DNA of 49,105 bases from an uncultured Clostridia bacterium (lineage in GTDB: Bacteria; Bacillota; Clostridia; Christensenellales; UBA1242), in NCBI GenBank assembly GCA_944377315.1, contig CALWEM010000018.1, positions 1 to 49,105 of the forward strand. Direction: 5' to 3'. Below, piece by piece: positions 1 through 7,501 of the stretch. The notes under the pieces were generated by a model. That model had not been told where the DNA came from, searched no databases, and saw only the letters and a list, made by a program, of their open reading frames with translations. A program made the translations under genes and the position numbers. Positions within the stretch are counted from its first letter, which is position 1; every line of letters begins with the position of its first letter.

Positions 1-1178
1 GTAAATCTGTTCAAAAATGCGAGCATTTGCACGTTAATATTCGTAAATGTCTGCAAAGCGCAGTTAAGGCAAACTTAATTCCATATAATCCCGCAGATAG
101 AATTGATAGGCCTAAAAGTCCAATCCACATTTCTCAATTCTACAACAAAGAAGAACTTGAAGAATTTTTTGATTGTCTTGCCGATGATAACTACGCCTAC
201 ATCTACAAAATGACCGCCTATTATGGTTTACGTAGAAGTGAAATGGTGGGCATTAAATGGGATAGTATAGACTTTAAGAAAAATACTATAACACTAAAAC
301 ATTCGGTTATTCAAACGAGATTAAATGGAAAATCCGTCATCGTTGCAAAGGATAGATTAAAAAATTCGTCAAGTTTTAGAACCTTACCCCTTATCCCAGA
401 GATAAAGGATATATTGTTGGAACTTAAAAAGAAACAAGAGCGAAATATGGAAATGTATGGAAAACAATATTGCCACAAATATGATGAATACATTTGTGTT
501 GATGATTTAGGATACAGAATAAATCCCGAAACGGTTAGTTCTCACTTTAAGATTATTTTAAGAAAAAACAACTTGAAAAATATTCGTTTTCACGAATTAA
601 GACACAGTTGTGCAAGTTTACTTTTGGAACAAGGTGTTGCGATGAAGGAAATTCAAGAATGGCTTGGACACTCATCTTACACAACCACAGCAAACATCTA
701 TTCTCACTTGGACTCGAAAGCAAAAACAAAAGTTGCAAATGTGATAAGCAAGGCTTTTGGAATGGAAGAACTTGAAATTGAAGAAAGTGGACGAGATGAA
801 AAAATTACAGGAACTAAGCCAAGATATATTAGCAAAGTTAAACACAGAGATAACAGCACAACTGTTGAATTAGACTATAAACAAACGCCCGAAAATGTGG
901 AAGAAATTTTGGAAGAAAATCAAATAGAAAAGCCTATAAAAGAAAAATCCGTGAAAGTCTATGTGAATGTTGACACTGGATATTTAGGTGCAACTAAAAG
1001 ATTTAGTGACTTGGAAGATAACCATAAATTCTTAAAAGAAATCAAATCTGTTGACGAAGCAAATGACTTTATTGTTGAACTATTTTGTTCTGGTGAATAT
1101 GATAAAAATGATTTAAAAGAGTATAGAAGTAGACTGTTAAAAAAGGTTAAAGAAATATGCGAAGATAGTGAAATGTAA
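1..1178 (+). CDS. Tyrosine recombinase/integrase, 5' end cut by window edge
   Basis: Catalyses site-specific DNA integration and excision of a mobile element. The reading frame is open from base 3, so the start and part of the N-terminal DNA-binding domain lie outside the window; the TTG at 27 is not a credible start. Numbering from that TTG, the catalytic set of the family is present: Arg69 in GLRRSE, His189 and Arg192 in HELRH, His215 in LGHSS and Tyr225 in ANIYSH. The catalytic domain ends near residue 245. About 135 further residues, acidic and lysine-rich, form a C-terminal extension not usual for phage or ICE integrases. The gene points at tRNA-Ser, with repeat clusters between and beyond that look like arm-binding sites, so this is the terminal gene of an element extending to the left. 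The family call is firm; the type of element is unknown. Confidence 0.95.
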   Translation, partial: KSVQKCEHLHVNIRKCLQSAVKANLIPYNPADRIDRPKSPIHISQFYNKEELEEFFDCLADDNYAYIYKMTAYYGLRRSEMVGIKWDSIDFKKNTITLKHSVIQTRLNGKSVIVAKDRLKNSSSFRTLPLIPEIKDILLELKKKQERNMEMYGKQYCHKYDEYICVDDLGYRINPETVSSHFKIILRKNNLKNIRFHELRHSCASLLLEQGVAMKEIQEWLGHSSYTTTANIYSHLDSKAKTKVANVISKAFGMEELEIEESGRDEKITGTKPRYISKVKHRDNSTTVELDYKQTPENVEEILEENQIEKPIKEKSVKVYVNVDTGYLGATKRFSDLEDNHKFLKEIKSVDEANDFIVELFCSGEYDKNDLKEYRSRLLKKVKEICEDSEM

Positions 1179-1210
1179 ACTATTTTTTAATAAAATGCGT
1201 CGGTTTTTGC

Positions 1211-1284
1211 GGTAGACAAAAATTGTCAAAAGAAACTGGTGGATTTTGACGTAAAAATAGATGATGTCTACCAAAATGTCTACC
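1211..1284. repeat. Left cluster of GGTAGACA repeats (putative integrase arm sites)
   Basis: Three copies of the octamer GGTAGACA lie between the integrase stop and tRNA-Ser: one on the plus strand at 1211-1218 and two on the minus strand at 1265-1272 and 1277-1284, the latter pair exactly 12 bases apart. Short repeated sites flanking a tRNA core next to an integrase gene are the usual layout of arm-type binding sites for the integrase N-terminal domain. That role is inferred. Confidence 0.6.
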
Positions 1285-1394
1285 GCGAAAAAAGCCCATT
1301 TTTTGCCTATTTTTGCCAAAATTTAGCATTTTTGTGTTTAAATTTTAAACTTTTTAAAAATCAATATATAGTATGTAAATATATGAAATAAATG

Positions 1395-1420
1395 AAAAAA
1401 GCACTATATATAGTGCTTTT
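1395..1420 (-). terminator. Rho-independent terminator of tRNA-Ser
   Basis: A 10-bp stem (1397-1406 with 1411-1420) and a TATA loop lie just downstream of the tRNA 3' end on the minus strand, followed by a run of U. Confidence 0.8.
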
Positions 1421-1424
1421 GATG

Positions 1425-1512
1425 TGGCGGAGAGTGTAGGATTCGAACCCACGGAAGCTTTCACTTCAATGGTTTTCAAGACCACCGCTTTCGACCGCTC
1501 AGCCAACTCTCC
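1425..1512 (-). tRNA. tRNA-Ser (anticodon UGA)
   Basis: The minus strand folds as a complete class II tRNA. It has a GGAGAGT acceptor stem paired with ACTCTCC, a D arm with GGCTGAGCGGTC, an anticodon loop CTTGAAA giving UGA, a long variable arm, a T loop with GGTTCGAATCC, discriminator G and an encoded CCA at 1425-1427. It lies between two clusters of the GGTAGACA repeat and about 190 bases downstream of a broken tRNA-Ser copy, so it may be an element-borne replacement for the interrupted gene. No convincing promoter lies directly upstream. The promoter at 1786-1813 could read through to it. Confidence 0.95.
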
Positions 1513-1514
1513 AC

Positions 1515-1623
1515 GGTAGACATTTTGTGCAAAATGCCAAGTATTTAATTGTTGAACATTTGGTAGAATTTTCGGTAGACATTTTGGTAGACATTCCTAA
1601 AATTCTAAATTTTTTGGTAGACA
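1515..1623. repeat. Right cluster of GGTAGACA repeats (putative integrase arm sites)
   Basis: Four plus-strand copies of GGTAGACA start at 1515, 1574, 1586 and 1616, and a degenerate copy (GGTAGAAT) starts at 1562. The 1574/1586 pair has the same 12-base spacing as the left-hand pair. The cluster sits between the intact tRNA-Ser and the tRNA-Ser remnant, as expected for an arm of an attachment site whose core is the remnant. Confidence 0.6.
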
Positions 1624-1701
1624 CAAAAATGTTCTAAAAGTGCCTATTTATCGGTGATTTGGAGATAGGATAAAGGGAAATAAACTAACGCAATTCCACT
1701 T

Positions 1702-1742
1702 GTTTTCAAGACCGCCGCTTTCGACCGCTCAGCCAAACCTCC
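1702..1742 (-). pseudogene. 5' half of a tRNA-Ser gene, interrupted after the anticodon loop (putative attachment-site core)
   Basis: On the minus strand these 41 bases match the 5' half of the intact tRNA-Ser: acceptor strand, D arm and anticodon loop, differing at only a few positions. Similarity stops immediately after the anticodon loop (CTTGAAAAC). The next bases cannot close the anticodon stem, and no variable arm, T arm or CCA follows. The acceptor strand reads GGAGGTT rather than GGAGAGT, so this was a distinct gene. A break inside the anticodon stem-loop is a classic tyrosine-integrase crossover position. Confidence 0.75.
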
Positions 1743-1785
1743 ATATATTTTATCTGACAAGGCAAGGGTTTTGTCAGCAATATAT

Positions 1786-1813
1786 ATTATACATATTTTT
1801 TTGTTTTTTGCAA
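1786..1813 (-). promoter_or_regulatory. Promoter of the interrupted tRNA-Ser
   Basis: On the minus strand, TTGCAA (1808-1813), a 16-base spacer and TATAAT (1786-1791) point at the tRNA-Ser remnant, with a predicted start near 1779. Because the remnant has no 3' half, transcription from here could continue through about 190 bases to the intact tRNA-Ser. Confidence 0.65.
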
Positions 1814-2003
1814 GTGATTTCTCAAAATTATTTTGAGATTTACGAAACAATTTTGGAAAATTATAGATTTTTTTCATTCTTTCATTATTTTTATGGAAAC
1901 TTGGGTGGCAGGGGATTGATAAATTTTTAAAGGCAAGGGAGACAAATAAAAAAATCTTTCAAGTGACAAACGAGAAAGAATGGAAAAACTTGGCATATGT
2001 AAC

Positions 2004-2030
2004 ACCTGTGGAAATTACCACAGGTTTTTT
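2004..2030 (+). terminator. Rho-independent terminator, upstream gene unclear
   Basis: An 8-bp perfect stem (2004-2011 with 2018-2025) and a 6-base loop are followed by six T on the plus strand. No plus-strand gene is recognised directly upstream, so it may end a small transcript or insulate the collagen-like gene from antisense reading. Confidence 0.65.
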
Positions 2031-2115
2031 CTTGGCGATTATGAAACCGCAAAATAATCCAAATTTTAAGGTAATGAGTTAAATTAGTTAAGCAGTGTTT
2101 TAAATGTTTTATGGT

Positions 2116-2877
2116 CTAGAAATACAATTTTTTGATTTGGAAATACAGATGCCCATTGACAGTGCCATATGCGACGCCTTCATTTTTCACCTTTAAAACA
2201 TCGCCATTTTTAAGTTGGAAAATTTGACGAGTGGACAAAACGGCATACTTACTGTTTGGAATCAAGCATTCGCCATCTACTTGGTCAGCATCATTGATTG
2301 TCAAGATTATTCCGCCATACAAAGTTGAGCCCAGTTTGCTTGTGTCGCAGGTTGTGGACATATATATTTCATAGTAGCCAGCTTCATTGATGATGATACT
2401 TTCGTCATTGAAGGTGACATAGTTACTGTCGACTGGAGCTTTTAGGATGGTTGTTGGTGTGGTGTAGTGTGCGCCGGTGTTGCCGGTGTATTTCATTGAA
2501 TAATAGCATTCAGAAGCGGCAGGACCTGTTGGACCTATTTCGCCTTTTTCGCCCTTTTCTCCTTTCTCACCTTTTTCACCCTTGTCACCAGAATCACCTT
2601 TCTCACCTTTTTCGCCATCAGCACCCTTTTCGCCGGTCTTTCCACGAGGAATAACAAATTCCAAAAGGTGTTGTGTGCCAGTGCCGTGGTCGATGACAGA
2701 AGCTTCTTGTTCAGGAGTGCCAGTGGTGGTTTTTTGAATGGTGATGCTTTCAGAAACGCCGGTTGCACCGGTAGCGCCGGTTGCCCCACGAACTCCGGCA
2801 GACCCAGTTGGACCGGTTGAGCCTCGGATTAAAATTGTTGGATTATATGGGTCGCCAAACGAAAAAATATTACGCAT
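2116..2877 (-). CDS. Collagen-like repeat protein with C-terminal globular domain
   Basis: This 253-aa protein has two blocks of Gly-X-Y triplets: residues 19-40 (GPTG/GATG type) and 79-119 (GEKG type, highly charged). A short non-collagen spacer between them ends in IPRG, a junction common in clostridial collagen-like proteins. The C-terminal 130 residues are rich in beta strand and resemble the C1q/TNF-like trimerisation heads found after bacterial collagen stalks (for example BclA); that fold assignment is inferred. There is no signal peptide or membrane segment, as for many exosporium or surface-filament proteins of this type. The start is fixed by AAGGAGG eight bases upstream of ATG. Likely a trimeric surface or spore-coat filament; tandem triplets make length variation plausible. 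Confidence 0.85.
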   Translation of the reverse strand: MRNIFSFGDPYNPTILIRGSTGPTGSAGVRGATGATGATGVSESITIQKTTTGTPEQEASVIDHGTGTQHLLEFVIPRGKTGEKGADGEKGEKGDSGDKGEKGEKGEKGEKGEIGPTGPAASECYYSMKYTGNTGAHYTTPTTILKAPVDSNYVTFNDESIIINEAGYYEIYMSTTCDTSKLGSTLYGGIILTINDADQVDGECLIPNSKYAVLSTRQIFQLKNGDVLKVKNEGVAYGTVNGHLYFQIKKLYF

Positions 2878-2936
2878 TGCCTGTGCCTCCTTGGCACATT
2901 ATCATCATATTTTGAAAATGCGGACTTTGCCACAAA

Positions 2937-2967
2937 AAAATAACTCACTTTTTGTGAGTTATTTTTA
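2937..2967 (-). terminator. Terminator between the decayed region and the collagen-like gene
   Basis: A near-perfect stem of AAATAACTCAC with its complement around a short T-rich loop, followed by U on the minus strand. It lies just downstream of the open frame that ends at 2976. Confidence 0.75.
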
Positions 2968-2975
2968 AGTTTAAT

Positions 2976-3629
2976 TTAGGCGGTGACAGTCACATTGAAG
3001 GAATATTCATAAAGCCCGAAAGGAAGTCCAATGCCATTCAAGATTGAGTCGACTGAAGGAAGAGGCTTACCTATGATGCTTGCACCTGTTTTCAAAAATC
3101 TTGACACAACAATTTTCACTTTGGCAGTGCCGTTTTCATTGCTTACTATTTCTGCTTTTTTAACTTTGACAATCAAGGCTTGTTCTGACATATAGTCAAT
3201 GGTTGTGATGGTCGAACCGTTTGCCAAAATGCCTGTTGCATTGAATTCCATACCCACCAAGGAAGAGATAGACAGTTTCATTTTCAATCAAGAGATTTAG
3301 GTATTGTGAAACATTGTTATGGTCTTTGGAGAGTTCTCTTTTTGAATTTTCTTGGTCAAAACTTATTTTAAAACTCAAAAGTCCAAGGTTTTCCCAATCA
3401 ATCTTTTCCACAATTTCAAATTTTGGAAGAATGGTGTATGTTTTGGTATTTTCATCAATTGCTTCGAACGATAAGATATTGAGAATGTCGTTGTTTCCTT
3501 GCATTGAAGTGTCAAAATTGAGAATGCCGTCTTTTAATTCTGAACTTGTTGGCAGTAAAGAGAGATATTCGACAGTTTGAACAGTGATTTTCAAAAGGCT
3601 GGGAAATTGTTTCTCCGACTTGTGCCTGA
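2976..3629 (-). pseudogene. Degenerate coding region of unknown function in two overlapping frames
   Basis: Two minus-strand frames look coding but do not join. One runs from upstream of 3600 through about 3250 and contains a hydrophilic stretch (residue pattern LSFEAIDENT, ILPKFEIVEKIDW). The other covers 3281-2976 (about 100 aa) and ends FNVTVTA. The second has a stop immediately before its first possible start and no ribosome site, so it reads better as the frameshifted tail of the first than as a separate gene. No family recognised. The upstream neighbour in the same direction is an ABC ATPase remnant, and the whole stretch to 3861 appears to be decaying. Confidence 0.4.
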
Positions 3630-3861
3630 ATTTTGATTTTTGCTTCAAATGGGTGTTTCTTGATATCAATTCCGTCAATCAAAATTTCACCTTCGTCAAA
3701 CGGAAGAATTCCGCAAAGGCATTTTATTGTTGTGGTTTTGCCTGCGCCATTCGAGCCAAGAAAACCAAAAATTTCACCATCCTTAACTGAAAAGAAATAC
3801 CCTTAACTGTTGGAAGTTCGGCATTTCCATATCTTTTCACCAAGTTTTTTATCTCTAACAT
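3630..3861 (-). pseudogene. ABC transporter ATPase, N-terminal remnant with frameshift
   Basis: The start is intact: ATG at 3861 with AAGGAG seven bases upstream and the family opening MLEIKNLVKRYG. After about 24 codons (near 3790) the frame is lost. Shifting one frame restores GEIFGFLGSNGAGKTTT, a perfect Walker A for the drug- or antimicrobial-peptide-export ABC family, and continues through FDEGEILIDG to HPFEAKIKI. ABC similarity then ends without Q-loop, signature or Walker B, and unrelated sequence follows. About 70 of the usual 230-300 residues survive, and no permease gene adjoins. A sequencing indel could explain the frameshift but not the missing two thirds. Confidence 0.8.
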
Positions 3862-3933
3862 CAATAACTCCTTGTGCAATTTTTCAATATTTTTAATATG
3901 TATATATAGCACAATAAATATGTTATAATAGTT

Positions 3934-3963
3934 CATATATAACACACGAAAAAAATTTGTCAA
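3934..3963 (-). promoter_or_regulatory. Promoter of the ABC ATPase remnant
   Basis: TTGACA (3958-3963), an 18-base spacer and TATATG (3934-3939) on the minus strand, 73 bases before the ATG at 3861. The -35 is consensus, the -10 weaker. Confidence 0.5.
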
Positions 3964-4062
3964 GTTTAAAAGCGTCTGTGCAAAAAATAATAAATTAATT
4001 TTTTTTAAATATTTTTTATTGTTTTTTTAAGATTAAAAATGCTTTTATTTTTATTTTACTTG

Positions 4063-4071
4063 TGCTATAAT
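4063..4071 (+). promoter_or_regulatory. Extended -10 promoter of the ABC fusion gene
   Basis: TGCTATAAT, a consensus -10 with the TGn extension, without a clear -35. The predicted leader is a little over 100 bases and extremely AT-rich. Confidence 0.45.
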
Positions 4072-4185
4072 TATAAAAAAATACCTAAAAATCATATTTT
4101 TTTTGCATTTTTTTTGATTTTTTTAATGATTTTTTCGGTGTTTTTTGAAAATTTTAAATTTTTTATAATAATTAAGGTGAAAAAT

Positions 4186-6813
4186 ATGTTGGAATTAAAA
4201 GAAATAAAAAAAGAATACAAAGTGGGAAATGGAAAGGTGGAAGCCTTGAAAGGAATTTCTCTTCAATTTCGAGAGAGCGAATTTGTTTCCATTTTGGGCC
4301 AGTCTGGTTGTGGCAAAACCACCCTTCTAAACATTATTGGTGGACTTGACCATTCCACAAGTGGCGATTTGATTGTGGATGGTGTCAGCACGAAAAATTA
4401 CACGGACAGAGATTGGGATTCGTATCGCAACCACAGGATTGGCTTCATTTTCCAAAGCTACAACTTGATTCCACATCAAACCATTCTTGAAAATGTGGAG
4501 TTAAGTTTGACAATTTCCGGAGTTGGAAAAGCAGAGCGTGTGAAGCGTGCCAAAGAAGCCCTTGACAAAGTCGGACTTAAAGGGGAATATAACAAAAAGC
4601 CAAATCAACTTTCTGGCGGGCAATGTCAAAGAGTGGCAATCGCAAGAGCGCTTGTCAACGAGCCGGAAATTCTCCTTGCAGATGAACCGACAGGAGCACT
4701 TGACAGCGAAACCAGTGTCCAGATAATGGAATTAATCAAAGAAATTGCCAAAGAGTGCTTGGTTATTATGGTCACACATAACCCTGACCTTGCTGAAAAA
4801 TATTCGACAAGAATCATAAGACTTTTGGATGGAAAAGTTATTTCTGACAGCAATCCATTTGAAGCAAACGAGAAAAAACAAAAAGAGAAAAAAGAGAAGA
4901 AAAACAAAAAATCCAAACTTTCTTTTTGGACAGCATTCAAACTCTCGGCGAAGAATTTATATTCCAAATTTAAACGCACCTTTATGGTTTGCCTTGCAGG
5001 CTCAATTGGCATTATTGGCGTGGCAACCGTGTTGGCAATTTCAAGCGGTGTGTCTTCATATATTCAGTCGATGCAAAACGATATGCTTTCTGGCAATCCA
5101 ATAACAGTGAGTGAAACTGGCTATGACCTTTCTTCTTTTCTCTCGTCAATGTCCACTTCGGCACAAAAAGAAGTTTTGGAAGAAGCAACAAAAGACGGCT
5201 ATATCAATGTTGACTATTTTGTGGAGCAGTTGGTTTCAATGGGTGACGGGATGAATTCTTTGCTTCTTGAAAATGACATCACGCAAGACTATGTCGATTT
5301 TGTCTATCAAATGCCGGAAGAGTATTATGCAGAAATCGTGTCCTATTATGGGCTTGACCTTTCCAACAATCTATACACCACTTTCAAATTTGAAGGGCAA
5401 GAAAACAACAATATGTCGCTTGCTGTCGCCATTGAAATATACACTTCAATGCTTCAAAAAACAGAGTATAAAGACTATGCGCAATATATTTCGCTTTTCA
5501 CAGAAAGTTTTATGCAAGCACCTGACAGCGAAGAATTCATTTTGTCGCAATATGACATCGTTTCGGACGCAAATGAGAGCAAAATTGCACAAAACGCAAA
5601 TGAAATTATGCTCGTTCTTGATGAAGACAATGCGTTGACCGACCTTTTGCTGGCACAACTGGGTTATTACTCACAAGAGGAGTTTTTCAATATTGTTTAC
5701 AAGGCAACTGGCGATGAAAAATATGATGAGAGTCTTGACAAAGACCATTTTTCATATGACGAACTTTTGGGAAAAACCTTCACTTGGTATCCAAATGACA
5801 CAATTTTCACAAAAACCGAGACGGAAAACAACCCATTTGTTTATAGCGCATATGAAAATGCGTCTTGGGAGAATGGTATCGAACTTAAAATCACAGCAAT
5901 TTTAAAACCGAAAGAGAGTGTTTCATATGGAGCACTTGAAAGCGGACTTTACTACACATCGGCACTTGCAAAAGAGATAATCAAAGAAAATATTTCTTCC
6001 CAAACAGTTCTTTACCTTTTGGAGAGAGAACTTGAAAGTTTTGATGGTTATTCCATTTCAGGCACAAAAACAGGCATAACTTATGATTATCAATATTTTG
6101 TGGATGGCACAGCCTACAACGATGTGGGGATTTTGGGAGAGAAAAGTTCAATTATGGGCTCGTCCAGCACAGTGACAAGATACACTCTTTCTCTTCGTTC
6201 GTTGGGTGGTAAAAATATTCCAAATGAAATCGCCATCTATCCGACAGATTTTAACCAAAAAGACAATGTGACAAAGTATCTTGATCAGTGGAACAGTGAT
6301 GAAGATATTGTCGTTGGTGACAGAGTGATAACAAAAGAAGAGCGAACGGAAATAAATTACACCGACAATCTCGCTCTTGTCATCAGCATTGTCAACAATA
6401 TGATTAACATTGTCACCATTGCGCTCGTGGCATTTTCGGCACTTTCTTTGGTGGTTTCGACAGTGATGATTGCCATAATCACATATGTGTCAGTGATGGA
6501 GAGAGTGAAAGAAATTGGCGTTATTCGTTCGCTTGGTGGAAGAAAACGCGATGTGTCCAGTTTGTTTATTGCTGAAACTTTCATAATCGGCGGAATTTCT
6601 GGTGTGTTTGGTGTGGTGATAACATATATTTTGTCGCTCATAATCAATGCCATTGTGGGCAGTTTGGTGGGAATTTTCACAATTGCATCTTTGCCAATTT
6701 TAACTGCTTTCATAATGATTTTGATAAGCATTGTTTTGACGCTTATCTCCGGGCTTATTCCTGCAGTTTTGGCAGCCAAAAAAGACCCAGTCGAAGCACT
6801 TCGAAGTGAGTAG
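4186..6813 (+). CDS. MacB/FtsX-type ABC transporter, fused ATPase and permease
   Basis: An 875-aa fusion of a LolD/MacB-class ATPase with an FtsX-type permease. ATPase, residues 1-225: Walker A GQSGCGKT at 38-45, Q-loop Gln90, signature LSGGQ at 142-146, Walker B ending LLADE near 167, H-loop His198. A lysine-rich linker (about 228-245) leads to a transmembrane helix at about 267-288, a large external domain of roughly 430 residues, and three C-terminal membrane helices ending in the family motif KDPVEALRSE. In Bacillota such transporters export or sense antimicrobial peptides or surface molecules by mechanotransmission; the substrate here is unknown. In this class the permease more often precedes or is separate from the ATPase, so ATPase-first fusion is noteworthy. 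The start at 4186 follows AAGGTGA; longer upstream frames are non-coding. The gene stops with TAG. Confidence 0.93.
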   Translation: MLELKEIKKEYKVGNGKVEALKGISLQFRESEFVSILGQSGCGKTTLLNIIGGLDHSTSGDLIVDGVSTKNYTDRDWDSYRNHRIGFIFQSYNLIPHQTILENVELSLTISGVGKAERVKRAKEALDKVGLKGEYNKKPNQLSGGQCQRVAIARALVNEPEILLADEPTGALDSETSVQIMELIKEIAKECLVIMVTHNPDLAEKYSTRIIRLLDGKVISDSNPFEANEKKQKEKKEKKNKKSKLSFWTAFKLSAKNLYSKFKRTFMVCLAGSIGIIGVATVLAISSGVSSYIQSMQNDMLSGNPITVSETGYDLSSFLSSMSTSAQKEVLEEATKDGYINVDYFVEQLVSMGDGMNSLLLENDITQDYVDFVYQMPEEYYAEIVSYYGLDLSNNLYTTFKFEGQENNNMSLAVAIEIYTSMLQKTEYKDYAQYISLFTESFMQAPDSEEFILSQYDIVSDANESKIAQNANEIMLVLDEDNALTDLLLAQLGYYSQEEFFNIVYKATGDEKYDESLDKDHFSYDELLGKTFTWYPNDTIFTKTETENNPFVYSAYENASWENGIELKITAILKPKESVSYGALESGLYYTSALAKEIIKENISSQTVLYLLERELESFDGYSISGTKTGITYDYQYFVDGTAYNDVGILGEKSSIMGSSSTVTRYTLSLRSLGGKNIPNEIAIYPTDFNQKDNVTKYLDQWNSDEDIVVGDRVITKEERTEINYTDNLALVISIVNNMINIVTIALVAFSALSLVVSTVMIAIITYVSVMERVKEIGVIRSLGGRKRDVSSLFIAETFIIGGISGVFGVVITYILSLIINAIVGSLVGIFTIASLPILTAFIMILISIVLTLISGLIPAVLAAKKDPVEALRSE

Positions 6814-6822
6814 GAGGGGAAT

Positions 6823-7086
6823 ATGATTCATTCAACAGCGGGTGGAAGTTTGAAAGAATATGGTGTTTATGACTACGCCAAGGTGGAAACTGAATTTGGC
6901 GTTTCCTTTTTCCTTTCGCCTTTCAAAGAACTTAAAAAAGATGATATTGTGCTTGTGCCAATTCAAGACAAAATTATGGAAGGAAAAGTGCTTCGTGTGG
7001 ACAAAAACGTTAAAGAGCAAAATTTTCCAATTCCTTATAAAAGACTGAAAAAGATTATTGAAATAAAAAAAATTAGTCAAAATTGA
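6823..7086 (+). CDS. Small beta-rich protein, unknown function
   Basis: An 87-aa soluble protein starting ten bases after the ABC fusion gene, with GGAGGGG five bases before ATG, so likely co-transcribed with it. The pattern (VYDYAKVETEF, KKDDIVLVPIQDK, GKVLRVDKN) alternates short beta strands and resembles the N-terminal barrel of PriA-like proteins, where a GD-x-VxVP segment is followed by a GxVL strand. That resemblance is only suggestive. No catalytic motif, membrane segment or cysteine is visible. Its stop codon lies in the loop of the terminator that ends the operon. Confidence 0.7.
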   Translation: MIHSTAGGSLKEYGVYDYAKVETEFGVSFFLSPFKELKKDDIVLVPIQDKIMEGKVLRVDKNVKEQNFPIPYKRLKKIIEIKKISQN

Positions 7087-7101
7087 TTTGGCTAATTTTT
7101 A
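7072..7101 (+). terminator. Terminator of the ABC fusion operon
   Basis: A 10-bp stem with one G-U pair (7072-7081 with 7087-7096) and a 5-base loop containing the stop codon, followed by T. Confidence 0.75.
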
Positions 7102-7240
7102 TTTTAAAACGCCATTTGAATTTTTAAGAGTTGTTTTGATATCCTTTTATTATGTTTTTTATTTTGTTCATAAAATTAAAAATGTCACACAAAATATTTG
7201 AAGAAAACATCGAAAGGATGAAAAAAAACAAAAAAAGGTC

Positions 7241-7269
7241 TTGTTTTTTGTTTTCATTTGTTGTATAGT
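7241..7269 (+). promoter_or_regulatory. Promoter of the small ORF/PIN pair
   Basis: TTGTTT (7241-7246), a 17-base spacer and TATAGT (7264-7269), placed so that transcription starts almost at the AAGGAG of the next gene, leaving a very short leader. Confidence 0.6.
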
Positions 7270-7286
7270 ATTTGTAAGGAGTGCAT

Positions 7287-7493
7287 ATGAATTCAATGAT
7301 GATTGAAAATTTCAATTTTCTTATTAATTGTGACATATCCAATCTGTCCAAAAATGAAAAATTATCCTATTATCGAAGAATAAAAAGCAAAATCGATATG
7401 GTGATGAATGACAAAGACATAGACCTAAATTTCTATCAAAAACTGCTAATTTTGAAAAAGCGTGTGATGTCCAAAATTTTGAATGTGGATTAG
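7287..7493 (+). CDS. 68-aa protein upstream of PIN-domain protein
   Basis: A short, mostly helical and charged protein. ATG at 7287 has AAGGAG six bases upstream; a GTG six bases earlier overlaps the ribosome site and is unlikely. The body has the pattern KNEKLSYYRRIKSKID, then FYQKLLILKKR, consistent with two or three helices. The stop (TAG at 7491-7493) lies eight bases before the PIN-domain gene, and its last bases form part of that gene's ribosome site, so the two are translationally linked. Size, order and coupling fit an antitoxin-toxin arrangement, but no DNA-binding antitoxin fold (AbrB, RHH, MazE) can be recognised, so the role is inference from context only. Confidence 0.65.
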   Translation: MNSMMIENFNFLINCDISNLSKNEKLSYYRRIKSKIDMVMNDKDIDLNFYQKLLILKKRVMSKILNVD

Positions 7494-7501
7494 GAGTTAT
7501 G

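Larger units (their letters stand above)
1743..2115. other. Intergenic interval beyond the tRNA-Ser remnant
   Basis: It holds a minus-strand tRNA promoter (1786-1813), a 7-bp hairpin in that transcript's leader (1754-1777) and a plus-strand terminator-like hairpin (2004-2030). I see no convincing coding sequence. Short open frames here lack ribosome sites. Confidence 0.5.
3862..4185. other. AT-rich divergent promoter region
   Basis: The interval separates the minus-strand ABC remnant from the plus-strand ABC fusion gene and contains one promoter-like signal for each direction (3934-3963 and 4063-4071). The open frame extending upstream of 4186 is low-complexity Phe/Ile/Lys sequence with no ribosome site, so it is leader rather than coding. 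Confidence 0.6.

Noticed and set aside
1211-1623. Possible CRISPR-like array from repeated GGTAGACA
   Set aside because: The unit is only eight bases, spacing is irregular and both orientations occur around a tRNA; no cas genes.
4039-4185. N-terminal extension of the ABC fusion gene
   Set aside because: Low-complexity Phe/Ile/Lys translation of AT-rich DNA overlapping the -10 promoter; the family start and ribosome site are at 4186.
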